From Emergomyces orientalis (taxonomy: Eukaryota; Ascomycota; Eurotiomycetes; Onygenales; Ajellomycetaceae), in NCBI GenBank assembly GCA_002110485.1, contig MOWL01000072.1, positions 1-64,000 of the forward strand: 64,000 bases of DNA, written 5' to 3'. The position numbers were made by a program, and so were the translations under genes. Of the stretch, positions 45,605-56,081 are shown in pieces. A model generated the notes under the pieces. It was not told the DNA's origin and did not search any database. It worked only from the letters and a program-made list of their open reading frames with translations. Within the stretch, counting starts at the first letter, position 1. Every line of letters starts with the position of its first letter.

Positions 45605-46550
45605 TCAACTCTCCTTCGCCAACGCAATTTCCGGCCATGGCTTCTTAAGGGCGTCCTGCAATTTCACGATGCAGCCCTTCGGACCGCTTACACTCCCTAT
45701 AAAGCGACCAGTGTTAGTTACCAACCAGGAGAGAATGGGGATGACACAACAAACCATTTACAACCACAATGCCCTTCTCTGCATCAACCTTCAGCACCTT
45801 CAGATTTTGGAGCGTCACTTGTTCATTACCCATATTACCTGCCATCTTCTTCCCCGGATACACGCGAGAACCACCACCCTGACCGGGTCCCGAGGAACCC
45901 ATCGAACGATGGGTCAAACTGACACCGTGACTCCGATCTTGTCCGTGGAAACCATGTCTCTTCATGACACCTGCAAATCCCATTCCTCGACTATTCGATC
46001 GTGCGTCGACGTATTGACCTTCCTGGAACCAATCTGCACTAATCGTCTCGCCGATGGCCAGCAGGCCGCTTTCATCCTTAACCCGGAACTCATGAATATG
46101 TCGTTTGGGCGCAACGCCGTTGGCCGCAAAATGGCCCAGCATTGGTCGTGTGACGGCACGTTCATGTTTCCAGCCACAACCAACCTGGACAGCGTAGTAG
46201 CCATTTTTTTTGAGGGTTTTGTGAGAAATGACTTGTACACGATCGAGTTGGAGGATAGTGCAGGGAATTCGTTTGCCGGTCTCTTGGTCGAAGATGGCGG
46301 TCATTCCCTTTTTTATAGCAAGGGCGCCAGTTCGTAGAGGGGTGGTAGCAGCTTTGCGCTCATGGGCTACCGATGGGCGGGATGTGAGGATGGGGAGATG
46401 GGGACCAACATTGAAACGGTCCGGTTTTGGAGGATACATGGATCTGATGCCAAAGGCCCTCCTTGTCAGGACATTTTCGACGACCGCGAGACGGGGGATT
46501 GAAGTTGAGAAGGGTAGCAGCGCATGCTTCCCTGGTAGCCGAGGGGGCAT
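45605..46550 (-). CDS. MRPL9: Mitochondrial large-subunit ribosomal protein uL3m
   Basis: Two exons on the minus strand (46550-45755, 45696-45605) give 295 residues. A basic, aliphatic N-terminus fits mitochondrial import. The uL3 core includes RTGALAIKKGMTAIFDQETGKRIPC, the HIHEFRV segment, GQYVDARSNSRGMGFAGVMKRHGFHGQ and the signature SLTHRSMGSSGPGQGGGSRVYPGKKMAGNMG, then VVNG joined to GSVSGPKGCIVKLQDA after the 58-bp intron. It corresponds to yeast Mrpl9, needed for assembly of the mitoribosome large subunit. Confidence 0.95.
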
Positions 46551-47258
46551 GGCTAAAGGTCGTTAGAGTATACAATCGAGGCCAGTGGAGAGGGAAGCGA
46601 ATTGGCGTGAAACCCGAAGCATTTATGCCCAGCTCCGGATGCGATTAATTGAAGCTTTTGGAGACGATTTGGAGCGGGAGGATTTTGGAGAGGAAACGCT
46701 ATGTCGTTTAGGGGATAGTGCTATTGCTGCTCTAAAAAAGGCCGTCTATCACGTGGAGGTGCGATTATATAAGCCGGAGTTAAATTCCCGACTCTTCAAG
46801 TGTTTGCAAGAAGCGGACATAATATTCATGATGGATATAATTGCAGGATGCTCGGAGCGTTTCCCTGTATTTCTCTGTACAATATCATAGCAGGAGCCGT
46901 CCCTTTTCTGACTCATTCTCCGCAGGACACCTACTATATGTGTCGTGGGGACTGCTGTACTGCAAAGCCTATTTATTGTATTCTCAATCTGCACTGGTGG
47001 TGCCTTGGAACTAAATATTGTGTGTCTTATATTTTTCTCCCTTGAATATTCGTTGTCGATGATTGACATCATCAAAACAAAAGGAAAAATCCCCGAAACC
47101 ACCCAGCGCAACCCGGGTTCGCTTTCTGCCTTTCGCGAGATATTCGAATCCTCTCTGAGAGCCTGATCCCCTTCTCCTATAGCAAGAATCTCCAGCCGTT
47201 GTCCCGTGCCAGACCCACCATCTTCAAAAGTCTGCGCACTTAGGACCCTCCTTGAACG
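46551..47258. promoter_or_regulatory. Divergent promoter between uL3m and the Nat2-like gene
   Basis: 708 bases separate two mitochondrial-protein genes that face outward. Open frames at 46585-46890 and 46945-47166 show no recognisable domain and no splice link to a neighbour, so they are not called as genes. Confidence 0.5.
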
Positions 47259-48193
47259 ATGCCACCACCCTCTCGCCTCTTGCTACAAGGCGGCTTGAAA
47301 CGTCTCTCAAACCCTTTTTTAACTTTACAATCCCTCTCCCCACGAACAGCTGGCAAACAATCCTTATCTCTCTCACTTGCGAAACCCCCGCATGCCCGGC
47401 CCTTCCACCTATCCGCGGACTACCCCCGTCCCCGATTAAACACTAGCAGCATCCTTAACAATAGCATAAAATCAAGAATCCAATCCCGCGCCCCGCGTCG
47501 GCCAAATTCCACTAACTCGTCATCCTCATCCTCATCCTCTTCCTCTTCCACTTCCTCATCGAACCTCAGCTTCTCCCAGCGCATGAAGAAGCTCTCCCGG
47601 GAATACGGCTGGTCTGCACTAGGCGTCTACCTGGCCCTCTCTGCTCTTGATTTTCCTTTTTGCTTTGCTGCCGTGCGGCTATTAGGCGTTGAGCGGATCG
47701 GGCATTACGAACATGTTGTTGTGGAAGGCTTTAAGAGTGTTTTTGGCTCAGTTTTGCCGTCCTTTGGGAAGCAGGAAGTCGCTGAGGCCCCTGCAGATGA
47801 TGAAGTAGGAAGTGCAGGAGGTGACATCGCAATTGCGGGCGCTGGCGTAAGCGGCGGAGCTGAGGATGGGGAATCATATGACCATGGGGTCTTGGAAGCT
47901 GAGGCACGGAATGCGGGACCTGAGGCTAGTACGTCATGACGCCCTTTTTATCTGTATATCGTTTCGAGGGACATCCTTGAAGGTGTTCCAACTTTTATTT
48001 TATTTTATTTTTATTTTTGACTGACAAGTTATTTTTCTCAGGTTTATGGACACAACTCGCCCTAGCTTATGCCATTCACAAGAGTTTCATTTTCATCCGA
48101 GTCCCACTGACGGCAGCGGTGACACCCAAGGTCGTCAAGGTCCTACGACGATGGGGTTGGGATATTGGGAAGCGGACGCCAAAAAGCAGCTGA
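47259..48193 (+). CDS. DUF1279 (FAM210/Nat2-like) mitochondrial protein
   Basis: Two exons (47259-47928, 48042-48193) give 273 residues. The N-terminal 90 residues are Arg/Ser/Leu-rich, consistent with mitochondrial import, and end in a Ser run coded by TCC/TCA repeats (about residues 89-106). The DUF1279 domain follows: MKKLSREYGWSALGVYLALSALDFPFCFAAVRLLG, with the second half after the intron, LWTQLALAYAIHKSFIFIRVPLTAAVTPKVV ending WGWDIGKRTPK. A 40-residue acidic, Gly/Ala-rich insert separates the halves. Yeast Nat2 shares this domain; its acetyltransferase label is old and doubtful. Inner-membrane location is likely. Confidence 0.9.
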
Positions 48194-49000
48194 AACAAAG
48201 GGCAAAATGAAACAAATGTCTTCTAGGGAACCCACCGGTCCCTTATCCTTGGAGCGGCTACAACACAAATATACATTCCCGCCCCAGTTACTCAGCCATA
48301 TATATGTCCGCGAACATTACATCAATCTCACAGAAACGAAACCGTCTAATCATTTTATCTAATCTACGCTGCGCCCACATCGCGCTCTCCTCTTCGCGTT
48401 TCTCTCACCTCCTGTCACTACGCCCCGAAGCTACTTCGACTCCTCGTTCTAGACAACTTCGCTACATACCTCGTCTCACACCACACCCCTTTTGGGGCAT
48501 AACATACAATCGCCTTGTATACTAGTATTAGATAGATCCCATTTCTAAAATATGCAACACTCAGTCTTTTGTACTGTTAGATCAAGTGTCTACTCGTCAT
48601 CACTATCAAGTAGCAGTAAAGCAATTATAATTCACAAGTTTAATGCAACCTTAAATTAATTCTTTATATATACCTCTCAGGGATTGATATTTAGACCTAG
48701 AGCCAGGCTATTACATCTAGCCAGGTGTTTAGTTTTTCAAATAAATATAGTGTATACATCTATTGATATATAAAAAAACACTGCAGCACTGATCTCAAGA
48801 TTTTATAAGCTGATAAATCTTCACTTCTTTTGACATCTTCTACTCATTTCACAAGCGTATATATCATTGCATATGAAAGACTGATTTGTACATATATCAA
48901 ATCTTTTATTATATGATGAGGTTAATGATTTTGGAGGGAAAAGAGAAAAACTTCGGCGGATTCAAGTTGAAAAAATTATTTTATTCTTTTACATCTAAAT
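48194..49000. other. AT-rich intergenic sequence left of the LINE block
   Basis: About 800 bases. Composition shifts from about average to strongly AT-rich after 48540, marking the edge of the repeat-rich segment. No gene, tRNA or clear repeat end is recognised; the true 5' end of the LINE may lie within the last 100 bases. Confidence 0.45.
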
Positions 49001-49066
49001 CGCGATCGCTTTCGTGCCGCAGAGGGTCTTGAAAGGCATCAGCTCGCTCACACACTCTCAAACACC

Positions 49067-50410
49067 ATGGTTGAGGCTGTGAGCGTGAGTGGTGGTGCAG
49101 GGAATGTGGGTGCGCGCGCGGCGCGACGCGTACCTGGAGCCGTGCAGGCAGGAGATGCAGCAACAAATGGTATGGCAGCAACACTGCGCATGATCACTGA
49201 GGCTCTTAGAGAGGGGGAGAAAGACAAGGAGATTAATAAGAAAGAATTACTGTATATTCAGAGAGCTCTGAAGGCAGTGAATGAGCTCAAGGAGGACCTG
49301 CTTGACAACATGTTAAAGAAGCTAGAGAGCGCTACAAGCGCATCACAGCAGAATGAAAGATGCAACATGCTGGACAGTGAGACCTCATGGGCGCGCATAG
49401 CAGCCAATGAAGGGCCGCCAGCAAAGATAGTAACTGGGTGTGCATTGAGAGAGGTGGTGATATCTCAGCACAACTGTGATGCACTGGCAGTGGAGAAGCG
49501 CACCCCAGAGGCCATTGTTAAGAAGATGAATGAAGCTATCAAAGACATCACCACTGGCACAGTGGTGGCAGCAAGATACATGCCCAGCGGAGACCTGATT
49601 CTTGTCATGAATACACCCAGTACAAAGGCTGAATTGGTGAAAAGCAATGAATGGGTGGAAAAATGAGAAGACAAGGCACATATAAGAAAGAAAATGTATG
49701 CAGTACTGATCAAGAGTGCACTCTTGAAGGCAGTTGACTGGAATGACTCAGTTAAGACAATTGAGAATATCTACAGACAGAACTCAACACTGAGATGCAG
49801 AGTATTAATTCACAAGACTGCAAAAAGGCTGCTAAAACAACAGAAGCTGCATGAAAGTATTGTGATACATGTAGCAACACCACAGCAGACAAACACACTG
49901 ATGGAAGAAGGTCTTATTCTAGGGAATGAATACTGTATAGCAGAGATCTTTCATAGAGAGGCCCAGGTCACTTAATGCTACAGCTGTCATCAGTATAGAC
50001 ATATTGCCAAATACTGCTGCAAAGGGGAGGTGTGCGCGCACTGTGCAGTAAAAGATTATACTGACAGAAACTGCTCTACACTGGCTGAGGGAGGAAAAGC
50101 AAGCTGCTGTAACTGTGAAGATAGTCACTCAGCTTGATTCAAAAACTGCTCTGAATGACACTTAGCAGCCAATCTGGCCAGAGAGGCCCTTAAGAACCAC
50201 TCAGAGCAGTTTGAAGTGCAGAGCCTGAATGAGAAGAGCTGAATCACCCCTAGAAAATGAAGCAGACTCATGCATGAGGAGGCCCTCAGCAGTCAACAGA
50301 AGACAGACAGGCCTACATACATAGCAAGGGTGGGGGCGAGACAGAGAGGCTCCATGAGTGAGTATGTACAAATCAACCAGTTGAATAACACGGGACATGG
50401 ACATGCATGA
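49067..50410 (+). pseudogene. LINE ORF1 (Gag-like, CCHC) of the host copy
   Basis: One reading frame from the ATG at 49067 to about 50410, interrupted by TGA at 49664 (TGG in the nested copy) and others, and by TAA at 49973. It has a coiled-coil N-terminal part (LREGEKDKEINKKELLYIQ), a central RRM-like region (VVAARYMPSGDLILVMNT) and three cysteine knuckles around 49976-50170 (CYSCHQYRHIAKYC, CAHCAVKD, CCNCEDSHSA). It would bind LINE RNA. Many CpGs near the start fall in GCGC runs. Confidence 0.8.
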
Positions 50411-50413
50411 GTT

Positions 50414-50701
50414 ATGAGGGAACAGCTTCATATACTGCAATACAATGTGCACAACTCTGTCAAGGTGATGAATGCATTACTGATCAAGCTCAAAATGGCA
50501 TTAAACTATGATGTTATCGCGTTACAAGAGCTCTGAATGCATGAAAAGACAGAAGAAGGCATCACTTGTTCTGCAAACTGTGAATTCTGACAGATGAGCA
50601 TGCAGAATGAGAAAGCCAGAGTGAAATTTCTAATTAACAAGAAGCTAGCAGTGACAGCATGAAAAGTGAAAATAATATCAAGCTTTATAATCATGTTGAC
50701 A
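50414..50701 (+). pseudogene. LINE ORF2, 5' part of the host copy
   Basis: The start ATG at 50414 lies in an ATGA as in the nested copy, and the first ten codons align with it (LQYNVHNS, then NYDVIALQE). TGA codons interrupt it at conserved places such as the residue after ALQEL. The frame is cut at 50701 by the nested insertion and continues at 56082. Confidence 0.8.
50687..50701 (+). repeat. Target-site duplication, left, of the nested LINE
   Basis: ATAATCATGTTGACA here is repeated at 56067-56081 around the nested LINE. The first four bases could belong to the TAA tail on the right side, so the duplication is 11-15 bp. Confidence 0.85.
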
Positions 50702-50810
50702 GAAAGTATTCTTACATTTTTTCAAAAAACTTGAAAAACAATCAAACACGCGGGAAAAACACTATTAAGAATAGAAAGAGAGCATCAGGCATTCTTTACA
50801 CATTATTACA

Positions 50811-52196
50811 ATGGCATTGAATGTGGGGGAGGTGGTTATGGTGGAAGATGGCATGCGCGAGGCTCAACACGTGCCGGAGACAAAAAACTCTGCAACACAG
50901 AAAACAAAGACAAACAGCTTAGCAACAGCAAATCAAACACTAGCTGTGATCCTTGAAGAGGGAGAGAAGAATGAGAAAGTGAATAACAAAGATAAAGAGT
51001 ATTTACAGAAGACATTGAAAGCAATGCAAGAAGTGAAGATGAAACTGTGTGACCAGCTTCTGAAGAGAATGAAACATGCAATTGACACATCAAAACAGCA
51101 GAAATCATGAGATAAGCTCAACAGAGCACTCTCATGAGCAGCAATAGCAGCCAGAGGGGAGACAACAGTTAAAACCATACCAATCAGAACACTGCGAGAG
51201 GTAGTCATTACTTGACAAAGCTGTGATGCTATGTCAGAGGCAGAACACACACCAGAAATGATTGTTAAATGAGCGAATGAGGCCATCAAAGAGATAATCA
51301 AGGGCAAAGTGGTGGCAGCAAGGCACATGCCAAGCGGAGACATGATTTTGATGATGAACACACAGGACACCAAGGCAGAGCTCACAGCAGATGATAGCTG
51401 GACGCGTGAATGGGGAGACAAAGCGCGCATGAAGTGGGAGATGTATGCAGTACTAGTCAAAGATGCTTCTATGAGAGTCATTGACTGGAGCAGCTCTGAG
51501 TACATCATTGAGAGCATCTACAAGCAGAATACAGCACTATACTGCAAGACACTGATACACAAGGTGAACAAAATGATGGTTAGACAACAGAAATCACATG
51601 ACAGTATAATCATCAATGTTGCTGCACCTCACCAGGCCAATGCACTGGTGGACAATGGACTCGTTCTAGGCAATGAATATTGCACAGTTGAAATATTTCA
51701 CAGAGAGGCCAGGGTCACACAATGCTACAAGTGTCAACAGTATGAACATATAGCTCGCTTCTGCAGAAGAGAGGAAACCTGTGGTCACTGTGCACAAAAA
51801 GATCATGGTGACAAGGTCTGCAAAGAAGCAGCAGAAGGCAGCAGACTCAAGTGCAGTAACTGTGGTGATAGTCATGCAGCATGGCACTCAAACTGCCCAG
51901 AGAGAAGACTGAAAGCCAAAAGTGCTAAAGAGACACTGATTGAATGCCTCAAGTGCTTCAATATAAAAGCACCAGATGCAGATGAATTTAGCTTTTCACA
52001 CAAACAGAACAGGCCTCTGAATGAGGACTTCATAGAACCCCCACAAAGAGCAGGAAGACCAATGAATGTATCAAGAGCAGGAGCACAACAACAAGGAGCT
52101 ATGACAAGCTTCATTCAAGCAGCAAGTGATCCAGTAACACTGGAGACATCAACACAGAACAGCAGCTCACAGAATAATCACATGAATGAATCATGA
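50811..52196 (+). pseudogene. LINE ORF1 (Gag-like, CCHC) of the nested copy
   Basis: A 461-codon frame with four in-frame TGA codons (51108, 51135, 51213, 51270), no TAA or TAG, and no frameshift. The one at 51135 replaces the Trp of SWARIAANEG in the host copy. Layout: helical N-terminus, RRM-like centre (ARHMPSGDMILMMNT), and three zinc knuckles: CYKCQQYEHIARFC, CGHCAQKDHGDKVC and CSNCGDSHAAWHSNC (about 51722-51895). The stop TGA at 52194-52196 overlaps the ORF2 ATG (ATGA). Confidence 0.85.
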
Positions 52197-55100
52197 AGAA
52201 CAGACTAGTCATTTTACAATACAATGTGCATAAGTCAAACAAGGTTATGGGACCTCTTTTGGCAAAGCCCGAAACAGCATTAAACTATGATGTGATTGCA
52301 ATACAAGAGCCCTGAATACAAAAACTCCCTAAAACAGGCACACACTGTCCAGCCAACTGTGGATTCTGGCAAGCAGGCATGAAGCAGAAGGACATGAAGG
52401 TGTGCTTTCTAATTAACAAGAGAATTGCAGTCAAGACCTGGAGAGTGAGCACAATATCCACTCATATACTGGTACTTACTCTGTTGACAGAGAGTGGGCC
52501 TATCAATATCATCAACATGTACGCGTCACCACCAGGAAGCTACACAATCATGCCACCAGACTCACCCATTCATCAGCTCCAAGCGGTGGTTGAAGAAGCA
52601 GATAGAATGCTAGAAGCACGAATAAACCAGGAAAATGCGCATCAAGCAACAACTGAGAGTGCAGAGGGAGCATCAGGCGCGCAGGAAACTCAAATAAACA
52701 TGCATCAAGCAGATGTTATAGTGATTGAAGACTTTAATGTACATCACACTCTCTGGGGAGGTAGCAGAGTCAGAGAAAACTTTGCCATGGCCTGGGAACT
52801 CAATGCTCAAATCAGTGCCTTGAATCTACATCTAGCAACTTCAGAAGACACAATCACCTGGCAAGATAGAGAAAGTCAGGGCACCACAGTGAATCTAATC
52901 TTTTTGTCTGCTGGTCTACACAGTCAAATGATCAGCTGCAAGCTAGAACATGAAGCAAATATGGCATCAGATCACATGCCAATTGCAACTACTCTTGAGC
53001 TAAAAGCATTATATAGCAGCAGAAAAAGACGCACTTGGCATCACTCCTGTCTGGAACAGATAGCGCAGGACTGCCAGACACTGAGAAGCCCAGGGGCACT
53101 GACTTCAAAAGATCAGATAAACAGCTATGCAAGATATCTTGTCAAATTTGTGGAAGATCTAGCAGCAAAACATGCCAAAGTCTCAAACTACAGTCAACAC
53201 AGCCGGTCATGGTGGTCCCCTCGAGTAGCAGAGGCAGTCAATCAATATAAAAAAGCCAAGAAAGACAGAAACATCTCTGCAGCAGATATAATTAAAGCTC
53301 GAGCCCTGAGAAACAGAGAGGTTAAACTGACTAAAATAAACAGTTTCAGAGAACTAATGCACAGCACAGAGTCCAAGCCCAAGCTACTATGGAAGATGGC
53401 CAAATGAGGGCGTCAAAGCAGCAATGAGCATGCACAATCTCCAAGAATTCCAGCATTAATAGTAGAAGGCAGAGAAAATCTACCACCAGTCAATTCCTTT
53501 GATGATAAAGCCAAGATTCTGAGACAAAGGTTCTTCCCCCTGCCACTAGTCAGTGACAACAGGGACATGGAGGAGGCGGAACACCCACTGGAAACAACAG
53601 AGACAATAAGCATCACAGAGAAGAAAATGGCCGCGCTCATAGCACATCTACCAAGCAACAAAGCACCAGGTATCAATGGAGTCTCCAATGAATTTCTGAA
53701 AATGCTGGGACCAAGCTTCACAAAGGCTATGACAGAGCTCACACTGGCATGCTGGGAATGGGAACACTACCCGGAGATATTCAAGACCGCTCAAACAGTG
53801 GTACTGAAAAAACCAGGAAAAGAGAATTATCAAAAGGCAGAGGCATGGAGGCCCATTGCTCTACTGGATACAATGGGAAAAATAATAGAATCAGCCACCG
53901 CGCAGGAACTCAGACAGCTAGTGGAAACACTCAATCTACTGCCATCTCAACAGATGGGTGCTAGGCGGGCCAGATCAACCGAAACAGCAGTATCACTACT
54001 GCTAGCACAAATTAGAACAGCATGGGAGAAGTCAGACACAGTGGTCACAGTTCTATCATTGGACATCTCAGAAGCTTATGATAGAGTGCTCAAAGACCGA
54101 CTCACACACATTCTTCGCATGAAGGGCCTACCAAGACAGCTGACAGGGTGGATACACTCATTTATGTCAGATAGACGATCCATGCTCACATTTGAAGAAC
54201 AGGAAACTGAGGCCTTCAATATTCCAGCTGGGATACCACAAGGATCACCTCTCTCCCCCATTCTCTTTCTATTTTACAATGAGGAACTGCTCCGGATATG
54301 CTCACTCTTGAATAGACCAGTGAGCTGCATAGGATTTGTAGATGATGTCAATATAATAGCATACGGGCCATCAACTGAAGCAAATTGCGCGCAGCTCACA
54401 CGGGTGCACGCAGAATGTGAAGAATGGGCAGGAAGACATGAAGCTATTTTTGCTCTGCAGAAGTATGAGTTGATGCACTTCACTAGAGCCTGAACTTGAT
54501 TCAACTTGAATCACTCTCTGAGACTGCCTCAGCAAGTTATCAAGCCACAGAAGGTGATGAGAGTTCTAGAAGTATGGCTGAATTCCAAGCTTCAATGGAA
54601 AGGTCACATGGATGCTATAGCAGGAAAAATGAAGTCACAGATAAAGGCACTATCACAGACAACACAGGCCACCTGGGGAGTCCCCCTACATCAAGCTAGA
54701 ACAATATACAACATGGTCATACGGCCAGCTATAGCTTACAGCGCACTGGCATGGCATCAACCGCGCATCAAGCGCGAAGGACGCATGCGCAATAAACAGC
54801 GCACAGAGGGCCTAATCAGAACACAGAATGAATGCCTGAGAATAGTAGCTGGAGCATACAGAGCAACACCAATATCCACACTGGAAGCAGAGACATACAT
54901 ACCACCCCTGGACATCTATCTTGATGGAGTTGTGGCGCGCGCCACAAAACGACTGAAGGCCTCTGGAATGGCAACACAAATTGAAGAGGCATGCACAGCA
55001 GTGAGAGTCAAACTCAGGTGAAGAGACACAGTGCACAGAAGACTCATTGAGAAGGTGATTCATTCAGACAGTCTGTCTGAAAATTGGAAGAAGCTTTGAA

Positions 55101-55660
55101 TGGAAAAGAGCAAGCAAGAAACTGCTCAAAGCACAAATTCAGCAGCAACACAGCACTTCTCACATGATGAATGGGTGTGAAAAGAAATCCTGAGTAGATG
55201 AAGAAAGTAATGAAGAGCTAGAGCATCTCTCTGGTGTGAACTCTTTGATTGATCCTCAGACAAAAGTATTCTGAAATGACACAAGGGCCTAAGCAAGGCC
55301 AGAAGCTCGCTGATAATTCAACTAAGATCAGGGAAAACAGGGCTGGCAGCTTTTCTACATAAAAGACGAGTACCGGATTTCCCATCACCAGCATGTGAAT
55401 GTGGCTATTCAAATGAAACAGTGATGCATGTGATAGTTCACTGTGATAGATTCCAGCACAGTCACAGGAGTCTGCTGCATGAGGGCAGAATCGACAAGAA
55501 ATGGCTATTGAACACCAAAGAAGGGCTACACTGTCTAACAAAATGGTGGATCAAGCAGGGAATTCTACCACAGTTCTCACTGGCAAAGACACTGAGTGTC
55601 TATCAGACAGAGGAGCAGCAATCTATCACATCTCAATCAAGCATACGCGGACCTCAATAA
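52193..55660 (+). pseudogene. LINE ORF2: APE endonuclease and reverse transcriptase, nested copy
   Basis: An 1155-codon frame with about eleven TGA codons and one TAA but no frameshift. The endonuclease shows LQYNVHK, then VIEDFNVHHTLWGG, and SDHMPIATTL (the catalytic SDH box, about 52968). RT follows with APGINGVSNEFL, AWRPIALLDTMGKIIE, LSLDISEAYDRV, GIPQGSPLSPILFLFYNEELL and the catalytic FVDDVN (54337-54354). Near the C-terminus is a zinc motif of the C-x-C ... H-x4-C type (ACECGYS ... MHVIVHC, about 55396-55443), as in Tad and R1 elements. No RNase H signature is evident. The codon at 52313, expected Trp of QEPW, is TGA; so is 53405 (TGG in the host copy at 56942). Confidence 0.88.
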
Positions 55661-55968
55661 ACACCATGCTGAAACCGCTGAAAGCGTGCTTACCACACAA
55701 AATCAGTGCTCATGGCACATCCCCACACTCATTTCATGCTAAAGACGCGACTATCTATGCTTCAGAGCGCAGTTGATGTCTTTCACTCACTCACTCACAC
55801 GCGGGCGCATTTTCAAAAATGCTCAGTGTAATTTTTCTTTATTTTTAATTTTTCTTTTCTCATCTCATTCTCTTCTCTTCTTGAGAACAGCAGTTGCTGG
55901 TCCTCAGTAGTCCAAAGCCTCACAGAAACTGTTGCATACATTTATTAGTGCATGAGGTTTTTAATCCA

Positions 55969-55988
55969 GCAGTAAGCTCTCTTATTGC
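55969..55988 (+). other. Conserved LINE 3' UTR hairpin, nested copy
   Basis: GCAGTAAG and CTTATTGC pair over 8 bp (one G-U) around a CTCT loop, just before CATGGTTTTTCTTG. Position and flanks match the hairpin at 9782-9802 although the stem sequence differs. Confidence 0.75.
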
Positions 55989-56066
55989 ATGGTTTTTCTT
56001 GTTAGATAAAATAGATAGTTTCTCACATATCCCTGAGATTAAGTGGTGTATAATATAATAATAATA

Positions 56067-56081
56067 ATAATCATGTTGACA
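56067..56081 (+). repeat. Target-site duplication, right, of the nested LINE
   Basis: ATAATCATGTTGACA, matching 50687-50701; the host ORF2 frame resumes in this repeat. Confidence 0.85.

Larger units (their letters stand above)
50702..56070 (+). mobile_element. Nested Tad-like LINE, apparently full length
   Basis: A 5.37-kb element with a 109-bp leader, ORF1 (50811-52196), ORF2 (52193-55660), a 3' UTR with hairpin (55969-55988) and a TAA-repeat tail ending near 56070. It is flanked by the 11-15-bp duplication described at 50687 and 56067. Both ORFs keep frame without a single indel over 4.8 kb, but carry about fifteen in-frame TGA codons and one TAA. The leader being present suggests a full-length insertion. 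Confidence 0.9.

Noticed and set aside
46585..47166. Two plus-strand ORFs between uL3m and the Nat2-like gene
   Set aside because: No recognisable domain, no plausible splice junctions, and the region is a divergent promoter.
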